A stretch of 7,256 bases of DNA from Candidatus Neomicrothrix sp. UBA4742 (GTDB taxonomy: Bacteria > Actinomycetota > Acidimicrobiia > Acidimicrobiales > Acidimicrobilacustridaceae): contig DHIQ01000198.1 in assembly GCA_002403895.1 (NCBI GenBank), positions 369-7,624 on the forward strand, given 5' to 3'. A program made the position numbers and the translations under genes. Positions 1 to 5,304 of this stretch are shown piece by piece. The notes under the pieces are model-generated. The model did no database searches, had not been told where the DNA came from, and saw only the letters and a list, made by a program, of their open reading frames with translations. How positions within the stretch are numbered: the first letter of the stretch is position 1; each line of letters begins with the position of its first letter.

Positions 1-678
1 CTGTCGGGAGGGGAGCGCCAGCGGGTCGCCCTGGCCCGGGCGTTGGCGCCGAGTCCCGAGCTGTTGATGCTGGACGAGCCGCTGGGGGCGCTGGACCGCA
101 CCCTGCGCGATCGCTTGGTGGTCGAGCTGCGGGAGCTGTTCGCCGAGGTCGGGGTGGGGGTCCTGTACGTGACCCACGACCAGACCGAAGCGCTGGGCCT
201 GGGCCATCGGGTGGTGGTGATGGAAGACGGGCGGGCGGCCCAGGTCGGGCCCCCGGCCGAGTTGTGGACGCGGCCGGCGACGCCGTTCGTGGCCCGCTTC
301 TTGGGCTTCGCCAACCTGGTCGACGCCGAGGTGCGCCACGGGGTGGCCCAAGCCCCTTGGGGGCCGGTGCCGGCGGCGGGGATCGAGGACGGCCCGGTGG
401 TGCTGCTGGTCCGACCCGAGGCCGTGACGTTGGGCCCCGAGGCGGAGGCGGGGGTGGGCCCGGTCGGGATGGCCAGGGTGGACGACGTCGTGTTCCAGGG
501 CGGTCAGTGGCGAGTGGCGCTGCGCTTCGGTGACCTCAGCCTGGAGACCACCGTGGCGGGGGGTTGGAACGGGGCGGTGCGGCCGCCGATGGCGACCGGA
601 GCCACGGTGTCGGTGCGGATCGACCCGGCCGGCGTCCACGCCCTCGGTCGCGGAGCCCGGCGTCGCTCAGGAGCGTGA
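1..678 (+). CDS. ABC importer ATP-binding protein, 5'-truncated by the window edge
   Basis: The C-terminal 225 residues of a cytoplasmic ATPase that powers a solute importer. The frame is open from base 1. It begins exactly at the ABC signature (LSGGERQRVALARAL, visible residues 1-15), followed by Walker B LLMLDEP (21-27), the D-loop ALD (30-32) and the switch histidine in VTHDQTEAL (H59). Walker A and the Q-loop lie outside the window. After the nucleotide-binding core come the typical GPPAELWTRPAT stretch and a beta-rich tail of about 90 residues starting near VVLLVRPEAV (133-142). This matches the regulatory TOBE-type domain of the ferric iron/thiamine/polyamine/molybdate importer ATPases. 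The THDQTEA motif is characteristic of that group, but the substrate cannot be read from the fragment. The permease and binding protein are presumably upstream. The last 12 bp overlap the convergent cupin gene. Family assignment is firm; substrate is unknown. Confidence 0.93.
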   Translation: MSGGERQRVALARALAPSPELLMLDEPLGALDRTLRDRLVVELRELFAEVGVGVLYVTHDQTEALGLGHRVVVMEDGRAAQVGPPAELWTRPATPFVARFLGFANLVDAEVRHGVAQAPWGPVPAAGIEDGPVVLLVRPEAVTLGPEAEAGVGPVGMARVDDVVFQGGQWRVALRFGDLSLETTVAGGWNGAVRPPMATGATVSVRIDPAGVHALGRGARRRSGA

Positions 679-1224
679 CGCCTGCCAGGCCTCGTTGGCC
701 GCGCGGAACTGGCGCCGGGCGTCGTCGTAGTCGTAGGGCCGTTCCTCGACGGGCCCCGGACCCCATTGGCTGCGGGGCTGGTTCACGAAGTCGCCGCCGT
801 AGATGTGGATGGCCCCGGTGGGACGGGTGCCCGGGTTGGTGACGCGGTGGATGGTGTCGTGGCCGAGCACGACGGTGTCCCCGGTGGTCAGCTGCTTGCC
901 GCCCGACTCGGTCAGGGTGGGCAGGCCGGGGCCACTGCGCCGGTAGAACGCATTGTCCTCCTGGCCGGTGTAGATGCCGATGGCCGCCCACATTCGGTGG
1001 TCGTGGGGATAGAGCTCCATCTTCGGCGGCCACACCACGTGCAGGACGGTGAGGTCGTCGGCGTGGTGCAGGAGCGTGATCCCGGCCTCGGCGGGAGCCA
1101 GGGCCTCGGCGATCGCATCGGGGTTGGTCAGCGCCCGGGCCAGCACCTCCCGGATCGCCCGGCGGGGCTCGGTGTCGGCGCTGGCGTCCTGGCAGCGGGC
1201 GAGGAAGTCGTCGAGGTCGAACAT
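667..1224 (-). CDS. Cupin-fold metal-dependent protein, cysteine-dioxygenase-like
   Basis: A 185-residue soluble protein with the small double-stranded beta-helix fold of the cysteine dioxygenase (CDO) superfamily. The first cupin motif is YPHDHRMW (H74, H76) and the second is GHDTIHRVTN (H126), giving the expected three-histidine metal site. HIYGGDF (H140, Y142) matches the CDO pair H155/Y157. Other CDO features are absent: no arginine is seen in the stretch where CDO has its carboxylate-binding Arg60 (GITLLHHADD, 48-57), the position of Ser153 is Ala138, and there is no cysteine after the HDH motif for a Cys-Tyr crosslink. I therefore call it an uncharacterised CDO-like metalloenzyme (the COG5553-type group) and not a cysteine dioxygenase. 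The ATG at 1224 is preferred over an in-frame start at 1368 because MFDLDDFLARC begins the conserved-looking part. The longer N-terminus is Arg-rich and without features. A -10-like box lies 6 nt upstream. Confidence 0.82.
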   Translation of the reverse strand: MFDLDDFLARCQDASADTEPRRAIREVLARALTNPDAIAEALAPAEAGITLLHHADDLTVLHVVWPPKMELYPHDHRMWAAIGIYTGQEDNAFYRRSGPGLPTLTESGGKQLTTGDTVVLGHDTIHRVTNPGTRPTGAIHIYGGDFVNQPRSQWGPGPVEERPYDYDDARRQFRAANEAWQASRS

Positions 1225-1230
1225 GGGTCC

Positions 1231-1236
1231 ATCATG
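1231..1236 (-). promoter_or_regulatory. Putative -10 box for a leaderless cupin transcript
   Basis: On the minus strand this reads CATGAT, and 6 nt (GGACCC) separate it from the ATG at 1224. There is no Shine-Dalgarno sequence. The match to TAnnnT is partial and no clear -35 box is visible. It is listed because other genes in the window show the same spacing. Confidence 0.3.
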
Positions 1237-1341
1237 ACGCCGACCGACCGCGAAATCGAGCGGCGTCGCCACCGCGGGGGCCACGCGCCCGGTGAGCGAA
1301 ACCACCAGGTGCCCGGACGACCGACGGCAGGGTTCCCGCCG

Positions 1342-1488
1342 GTGAAGATCCTGGTGACGGCGCGACATCTGGCCACCGGGTCCACATCCGAAGGCACGTG
1401 CACGGTGAAGTTCGCCAACCTGCTATCCGAGCGCGATCACGACGTCATCTGCCTGAACGGGAACGACTCGTGCCTCCCGGCCCGCTGA
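1342..1488 (+). pseudogene. Remnant resembling the N-terminus of a glycosyltransferase
   Basis: A 48-codon frame beginning GTG at 1342. It opens with VKILVTARHLATGSTSEG, continues with KFANLLSERDHDVICL and stops at 1486-1488. A hydrophobic first strand, a glycine/serine-rich loop, a helix of the form KFAxxLxxxxH and a second strand DVICL are the layout of the first Rossmann beta-alpha-beta unit of GT-B glycosyltransferases (GT4-like). Such enzymes have about 350-400 residues, so over 300 are missing. Neither other forward frame after 1488 gives a recognisable continuation. No strong ribosome binding site precedes the GTG; CAGGG lies about 9 nt upstream. The best reading is a truncated relic left by deletion or rearrangement. 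A true short peptide is less likely, and a chance frame in GC-rich DNA remains possible. The assignment rests on fold pattern only. Confidence 0.4.
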
Positions 1489-1590
1489 TCCTGCCGGAGG
1501 CGGTGTCGCTGGAGCCGGACGCCGCCCCGCCGACAGGGCATAGCGACCTCTCGAGGGATGGCCCCGGCACGGGAGCCGCCCGGGACCCGG

Positions 1591-1596
1591 CACAAT
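1591..1596 (+). promoter_or_regulatory. Putative -10 box for a leaderless SRPBCC transcript
   Basis: CACAAT followed by six bases (GGGGTC) and then the ATG at 1603. This spacing would place the transcription start at or next to the A of the start codon. No Shine-Dalgarno sequence or recognisable -35 element is present. Confidence 0.35.
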
Positions 1597-1602
1597 GGGG
1601 TC

Positions 1603-2061
1603 ATGGATGTCACCGCCGATCTGGAAGCGCCGTGTCCCCCCGCGCAACTGTTCGACTCGGTGGACGACCTCGGCGGCTATCCCGAATGGCTGGAGATCGT
1701 GGAACGGGCGGAGGTCGCCCCGCCGCACCCTGACGATGACGGCGATGCCGCGTGGCTGGTCGACCTGCGGGGCCGGCTCGGTCCGCTGGCCCGTTCCAAG
1801 CGCCTGCGCATGGTGCGCACGACGTGCGATGCCCCCGGTCTGGTGCGCTTCGAGCGGCGGGAACACGATGGTCGGAACCACTCGGACTGGGTGCTCGAGG
1901 CCGAGGTCCAACCCGTCGAGGCAGACGCCGACGGTCCGGCCAGCCGACTGGTCATGAGGTTGCACTACGGCGGCGTGTTCGGGGGTTCGGTGTTGGAGAA
2001 GCTGCTCAGCGACGCCATCGAGCGGTCTCGCCCCGCCCTGCTCCAACGCCTCAGCTCCTGA
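1603..2061 (+). CDS. SRPBCC (START/Bet v 1-like) family protein
   Basis: A 152-residue soluble protein. The N-terminus MDVTADLEAPCPPAQLFDSV followed by DDLGGYPEWLEIVERAEV is the classic opening of the polyketide cyclase/dehydrase and lipid-transport (SRPBCC) fold: a first strand, then two short helices with a 'yPeW' turn. Antiparallel strands follow (WLVDLRGRLG, KRLRMVRT, GLVRFERRE, DWVLEAEVQP, SRLVMRLHY), then a C-terminal helix from about 127 to 151 (LEKLLSDAIERSRPALLQRL). The fold makes a deep hydrophobic cavity for lipids, polyketides or similar ligands; nothing here identifies the ligand or shows catalysis. ATG 1603 is chosen over ATG 1558 because homology-like sequence starts there, a -10-like box sits 6 nt upstream, and the 15-residue extension is Pro/Arg-rich and featureless. 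It is transcribed alone and converges on the ModF-like ATPase gene. Confidence 0.85.
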   Translation: MDVTADLEAPCPPAQLFDSVDDLGGYPEWLEIVERAEVAPPHPDDDGDAAWLVDLRGRLGPLARSKRLRMVRTTCDAPGLVRFERREHDGRNHSDWVLEAEVQPVEADADGPASRLVMRLHYGGVFGGSVLEKLLSDAIERSRPALLQRLSS

Positions 2062-2076
2062 CCACGGTCCTGACCG

Positions 2077-2090
2077 CCGGTCGCGACCGG
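2077..2090. terminator. 14-bp perfect palindrome between convergent genes, possible bidirectional terminator
   Basis: CCGGTCGCGACCGG is its own reverse complement and lies in the 39-bp gap between two converging stop codons (2061 and 2101). As RNA it can form a CCGGT/ACCGG stem with a CGCG loop on either strand. There is no U-tract, which is common for GC-rich actinobacterial terminators, so function is inferred from position only. Confidence 0.4.
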
Positions 2091-2100
2091 GTTGGGGCTG

Positions 2101-2898
2101 TCAGGAACGGGAGCGGGCGGTCCAGCGATCGCGGTCGCGGGTGAGGTCCAGGGCGAGCCCGAAACACGCCGAGAGGCTGCCCGCCGTCAGGACGTCGTCG
2201 ACAGGGCCCGACGCCTGCACCCGCCCATCGGTGAGCAACAGGACGTGGGTGAACCCGGCCGGGATCTCCTCGACATGATGGGTCACCAGCACGGTGGGCG
2301 GCGTCGCCGGGTCGAGGGCCAGGGTTCCGAGGTTGGAGACGAGCTCCTCCCGTCCGCCCAGATCGAGGCCAGCGGTGGGCTCGTCCAGCAACAACAGGCC
2401 GGGCTCGGTCATCAGGGTGCGGGCCAGCAGAACCCGTTGCCGCTCGCCCGATGACAACAGCACGAAGCGCTGGTAGGCCAGGTGTCCACAGCCCATGCGG
2501 TCGAGCAGCGAGCGGGCCCGGGAGCGGTCGGCATCGTCGTAGGAGTGCCACCATGGCTCGAGGGCGGCGTAGCGGGCCGTCATGACGATCTCGGTCGGGG
2601 TCAGGTCACCGCGTAACTGGTCAGCCAGCGACGGGCTGGCCAACCCCACCCGGGTACGCACCCGGCGCACGTCGGTGCGGCCCAGGGTCTCGCCCAGCAC
2701 CCGTACCTCCCCACTCGACGGGTGCAGGTAGAGCGAGGCGATGCGGATCAGTGACGTCTTGCCCGACCCGTTGCGGCCCAGGACCACCCACCGCTGATCG
2801 GTCTCGACCGTCCAGTCGACGGCGTCGAGGATGGTGCGCTCGTCGCGTATCAGCGACACGTGGTCGAGGACCAAAGCCGCGGTCGTCGCATCGATCAC
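2101..2898 (-). CDS. Stand-alone ABC ATPase, ModF-like (COG1119 type)
   Basis: A 265-residue single ABC ATPase domain with no membrane segment. Walker A is GRNGSGKTS (41-49), the signature is LSSGERQR (148-155), Walker B is GLLLLDEP (167-174, with E173), the D-loop is AGLD (176-179) and the switch is VTHHVEEIP (H207). The order W-VVLGRNGSGKTSLIR, SSGEVRVLGETLGRTDVRRVRTRVGLASPSL is typical of the COG1119 group, which includes half of E. coli ModF. Where most ABC ATPases have the Q-loop glutamine this one reads GLASPSL, with no Gln. No permease or binding protein is adjacent, so a transport role is unsupported; a regulatory or other soluble role is equally possible. GTG 2898 is chosen over an in-frame ATG at 2964 because a TAGGGT box lies 7 nt before it and the extra 22 residues are low-complexity Arg/Pro. 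It is divergent from the WS/DGAT gene. Confidence 0.85.
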   Translation of the reverse strand: MIDATTAALVLDHVSLIRDERTILDAVDWTVETDQRWVVLGRNGSGKTSLIRIASLYLHPSSGEVRVLGETLGRTDVRRVRTRVGLASPSLADQLRGDLTPTEIVMTARYAALEPWWHSYDDADRSRARSLLDRMGCGHLAYQRFVLLSSGERQRVLLARTLMTEPGLLLLDEPTAGLDLGGREELVSNLGTLALDPATPPTVLVTHHVEEIPAGFTHVLLLTDGRVQASGPVDDVLTAGSLSACFGLALDLTRDRDRWTARSRS

Positions 2899-2905
2899 GG
2901 CCGGC

Positions 2906-2911
2906 ACCCTA
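2906..2911 (-). promoter_or_regulatory. Putative -10 box (TAGGGT) for a leaderless ABC ATPase transcript
   Basis: On the minus strand TAGGGT fits TAnnnT and is separated by seven bases (GCCGGCC) from the GTG at 2898. This would start transcription at or beside the start codon. The box is flanked on both sides by a 7-bp inverted repeat, GGCCGGC (2899-2905) and GCCGGCC (2915-2921). No -35 match is evident. Confidence 0.45.
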
Positions 2912-2948
2912 TCGGCCGGCCGCCCGGGCCGGGATCGGGCCGCGGGGC

Positions 2949-2954
2949 TACGTT
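2949..2954 (+). promoter_or_regulatory. Putative -10 box (TACGTT) for WS/DGAT
   Basis: TACGTT fits TAnnnT and stands out in an otherwise nearly pure G/C stretch. It would give a leader of roughly 40 nt before the GTG at 3000, leaving room for the ribosome binding site at 2986-2994. No clear -35 box is visible. Confidence 0.35.
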
Positions 2955-2985
2955 CGGGGGACACGCCTGTCCGGTTCGGGGGGGC

Positions 2986-2994
2986 GGAAGGGGG
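2986..2994 (+). promoter_or_regulatory. Ribosome binding site fixing the WS/DGAT start
   Basis: GGAAGGGGG lies 5 nt before the GTG at 3000 and is purine-only, complementary to the 16S rRNA tail. It supports GTG 3000 over upstream in-frame starts such as ATG 2751, which lies inside the opposite ABC ATPase gene. Confidence 0.55.
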
Positions 2995-2999
2995 CCATC

Positions 3000-4496
3000 G
3001 TGAAGCAGCTCACCGGTACGGACGCCAGCTTCCTCTACATGGAGACCTCCAGTTCGTTCGGCCACGTCAGTGGCCTGTCGATCTTCCAAAAGCCCGACGT
3101 CGAGGGCTGGAGCGCCTATGAGGCGCTGCGAGCCCAGATCGAGCACCGCCTGCCCCTGCTGGAGCCACTGCGGCGCCGGGTGGTGGAGGTGCCCTTCGAG
3201 CTGGACCACCCGTACTGGATCCGGGACCCTGACTTCGACCTCGACTACCACCTGCGCGAGACCGCGGTCCCACCTCCGGGTGACGACGCCCAGCTGGCCA
3301 ACCTGGTGGCTCGGATCGTGGGTCGCCCCCTCGACCGCTCCCACCCGCTGTGGGAGGCCTACGTCATCGAGGGGCTGCCCGATGACCGTTTCGCCATCCT
3401 CACCAAGGTCCATCACGCCACCGTCGACGGCGCCTCGGGGGCCGAGTTCATGTCCATCATGTTCGACGATGCCCCCGACGAGGATCTCGAGGTGGACGAC
3501 GAACTGGCCGGCATCATCGACCGGTGGACGGCGGAGCCGGTGCCGTCGGCGCCCGTGGTCCTGCGCCAAGCCCTGACCGATGTGCTGCGCAAGCCGGGCA
3601 AGCTGGCCCGACTGCAGGTGCGGAGCCTGCGCGCCGTGGGCGAGCTCACCCGCAACCGGGGGCTGGTGGGCCTGGCCGAGGTGGCTCGGAGTTTCCCCAA
3701 CCCGCGGGCCATGATCGGCAGCCGGACGCCGATCGAGACCGACGTGCCCCCCACCGTCCCGGCCGGCACCGCCCCGCCCACGCCGTTCAACGGGGCCATC
3801 ACCCCTCATCGCCGGGTGGCGATTCGCACGGCCAGCCTCGAAGACGTGAAGCAGATCAAGAACGCGCTGGGGGCCACCGTCAACGACGTGGTCATGGCCG
3901 TGGTGAGTGGGGCCCTGCGCGCCTACCTCGAGGGCCATGACGCCCTGCCCACCAACCCACTGGTGGCCATGATCCCGGTGTCGATTCGCACCGGCGAGGA
4001 AGAAGACCGCTGGACCAACCGGGTGTCGGCGATCTTCGCGCCCATTCCCACCGATCAGTCCGACCCCATCGCCCGAGTGGGGGCGGTGCACGAGGCGATG
4101 GACGTGGCCAAGGACCGCTTCACCCTGCTGCCGGCCGATGTGCTCACCGAGTACTCGCAGTTCGCCCCGCCGGCGCTGGCCACCCGCGCCATCCGCCTGG
4201 CCACCCGGCTCAAGGTCGGCGACCGGCTCAACCCGCCGTTCAACTTGGTCATCTCCAACGTGCCCGGCCCCCGCCAGCCGCTGTACCTCAACGGGGCCAA
4301 GGTGCTGCACTACTACCCGGTGTCCACCATCGTCGAGGGTCAGGGCCTCAACGTCACCGTGCAGTCCTACTGCGACAGGCTCGACTTCGGTCTGGTGTCA
4401 TGCCGCGAGCTGGTGCCGGATCTCGACGACCTGGCCGATCTCATGCTGGACGAGCTGAAGACCCTGGCCAAGGCGGCCAAGAAGCATTCGTCCTGA
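3000..4496 (+). CDS. Wax ester synthase/diacylglycerol acyltransferase (WS/DGAT family)
   Basis: A 498-residue acyl-CoA-dependent O-acyltransferase that esterifies diacylglycerol or a long-chain alcohol, making triacylglycerol or wax ester storage lipid at the membrane or lipid-body surface. The start (VKQLTGTDASFLYMET) is the family's hallmark N-terminus. The catalytic HHxxxDG motif is KVHHATVDGASG (H138, H139, D143, G144), preceded by SHPLWEAYVIEGLPDDRFA. The C-terminal half shows the other conserved blocks: VNDVVMAVVSGALRAYL, AMIPVSIR, a central arginine-asparagine pair (WTNRVS), NLVISNVPGP, and GQGLNVTVQSYCDRLDFGLVSC. Length is close to the usual 450-500 residues and no motif is missing. 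The intact catalytic motif implies activity, but the preferred acceptor cannot be told from sequence. The gene is monocistronic: it diverges from the ABC ATPase gene and converges on the TauE-type gene 52 bp downstream. Actinobacteria often carry several paralogues. Confidence 0.96.
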   Translation: MKQLTGTDASFLYMETSSSFGHVSGLSIFQKPDVEGWSAYEALRAQIEHRLPLLEPLRRRVVEVPFELDHPYWIRDPDFDLDYHLRETAVPPPGDDAQLANLVARIVGRPLDRSHPLWEAYVIEGLPDDRFAILTKVHHATVDGASGAEFMSIMFDDAPDEDLEVDDELAGIIDRWTAEPVPSAPVVLRQALTDVLRKPGKLARLQVRSLRAVGELTRNRGLVGLAEVARSFPNPRAMIGSRTPIETDVPPTVPAGTAPPTPFNGAITPHRRVAIRTASLEDVKQIKNALGATVNDVVMAVVSGALRAYLEGHDALPTNPLVAMIPVSIRTGEEEDRWTNRVSAIFAPIPTDQSDPIARVGAVHEAMDVAKDRFTLLPADVLTEYSQFAPPALATRAIRLATRLKVGDRLNPPFNLVISNVPGPRQPLYLNGAKVLHYYPVSTIVEGQGLNVTVQSYCDRLDFGLVSCRELVPDLDDLADLMLDELKTLAKAAKKHSS

Positions 4497-4510
4497 CCTT
4501 GCGTGTCATG

Positions 4511-4541
4511 GTCGGAACGGCCGGGGCCGGCGGCGGCCGAC
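4511..4541. terminator. Possible hairpin terminator between convergent genes
   Basis: GTCGG (4511-4515) pairs with CCGAC (4537-4541) around a very G/C-rich 21-base interior that also contains nested CCGG/GGCC complementarity. It fills most of the 52-bp gap between the WS/DGAT and TauE-type stops. There is no U-tract and the stem is imperfect, so this is a positional inference. Confidence 0.3.
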
Positions 4542-4548
4542 AAGCGAC

Positions 4549-5265
4549 TCAGAGCAGAGCCCGGACGAGCACGATGACGGCCGACGTGGCCGACACGGCC
4601 AGCACCACATGGCGGACGTAGCCATGGTCGAGGCGGTGGGCCAGGTGCTTGGAGAGCCAGAAGCCGAACAGGCCCCCGGGGATGAGCACGGCGGCCCGCG
4701 CGAAGTCGGCCCACGCGACCTGCCCGAACGCCAGGAGCGTCACGAACGACACTACCGAACCGACCCCGAAGAAGCGGGCCAGCGCGGCGCGCAGCTGGGG
4801 TCCTCGCTCGCGCTGGAACATCAGGGCCATGGGCGGTCCGCCGATGCCGGTGGTGGTGGCCATGAAGCCCGACGCGGCACCGGCGGCGAGCAGCGCCCGA
4901 GGCGTGTGGCGGGGATGGCGGCCCGACGCGCTGAGGGCCACCCCGACCAGTACCAGCACGCCGAACAAGATCCCCAGGCCCCGCTGGCTCACCAGTGCCA
5001 CCGCGGCGGCGCCGGCCACGCTGGCCGGTACCGAGCCGATGATGGGCAAGCGCATGATCTGCCACGGTCGCTCGCCCTGGTCACGGCGGGCCACGAGCAC
5101 GTTGAACACGAACGAGGCCAGGATCACCGGCACCGGCACCAGGTCCGGGTTGATGATGGCCAGGATCGGCGCCGCCACCAGGTTCGTCCCGAAGCCGATG
5201 GACCCCTGGACCAGCGTCCCCGCCATCATGGCCAGCGCGGCGATGACCAGTCCGAGGGGGCTCAC
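4549..5265 (-). CDS. Sulfite exporter TauE/SafE family permease
   Basis: A 238-residue integral membrane protein of about eight hydrophobic segments with short loops, the size expected for the TauE/SafE (DUF81) family. The internal duplication is visible: the first half carries LVQGSIGFGTNLVAAP (18-33) and the second half carries FMATTTGIGGPPMAL (134-148), the two glycine-rich signature repeats of the family. Members move sulfite, sulfoacetate or other organic anions across the cytoplasmic membrane; the substrate here is not determinable and no sulfur-metabolism gene is adjacent. The start is GTG 5265, giving MSPLGLVIAALAMMAGTLVQ directly in the first membrane segment; a TAGAAC box 6 nt upstream supports it. 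It follows the ABC exporter gene on the same strand after 39 bp, so it could also be read through from that operon. Confidence 0.92.
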   Translation of the reverse strand: MSPLGLVIAALAMMAGTLVQGSIGFGTNLVAAPILAIINPDLVPVPVILASFVFNVLVARRDQGERPWQIMRLPIIGSVPASVAGAAAVALVSQRGLGILFGVLVLVGVALSASGRHPRHTPRALLAAGAASGFMATTTGIGGPPMALMFQRERGPQLRAALARFFGVGSVVSFVTLLAFGQVAWADFARAAVLIPGGLFGFWLSKHLAHRLDHGYVRHVVLAVSATSAVIVLVRALL

Positions 5266-5271
5266 CCGAAG

Positions 5272-5277
5272 GTTCTA
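5272..5277 (-). promoter_or_regulatory. Putative -10 box (TAGAAC) for a leaderless TauE-type transcript
   Basis: The minus-strand sequence TAGAAC sits six bases (CTTCGG) before the GTG at 5265, again the leaderless spacing, and no Shine-Dalgarno sequence is present. A 10-bp palindrome TCCCCGGGGA (5283-5292) lies just upstream, in the spacer region between the -10 box and where a -35 would be. Confidence 0.35.
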
Positions 5278-5304
5278 GTCGCTCCCCGGGGAACAGGTGA
5301 GAGA

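Larger units (their letters stand above)
1225..1602. other. 378-bp region without an intact gene
   Basis: Lies between the divergent cupin and SRPBCC genes. It holds the putative promoters of both at its two ends and the glycosyltransferase-like remnant in the middle. Bases 1489-1590 show no coding signature, terminator hairpin or RNA gene that I can support. Its length is notable in a window where most other gaps are about 40-100 bp. Confidence 0.6.

Noticed and set aside
43..678. A TTG at 43 as the start of the first ABC ATPase
   Set aside because: The frame is open upstream and encodes the ABC signature from base 1, so the gene is cut by the window edge and does not start at 43.
766..1341. 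The upstream part of a plus-strand frame that ends in the glycosyltransferase-like remnant
   Set aside because: This part is antisense to the cupin and reads as Val/Gly-rich noise. Only the segment from the GTG at 1342 shows a protein-like pattern.
1225..1368. An N-terminal extension of the cupin to an ATG at 1368
   Set aside because: The extra 48 residues are Arg/Pro-rich without fold features, and the ATG at 1224 has a -10-like box at leaderless spacing and starts the recognisable domain.
2895..4310. A 471-codon open frame on the minus strand opposite WS/DGAT
   Set aside because: It is the reverse shadow of a high-GC gene: rich in Gly, His, Arg and Val with no domain pattern, while the plus strand carries a complete WS/DGAT with all motifs.
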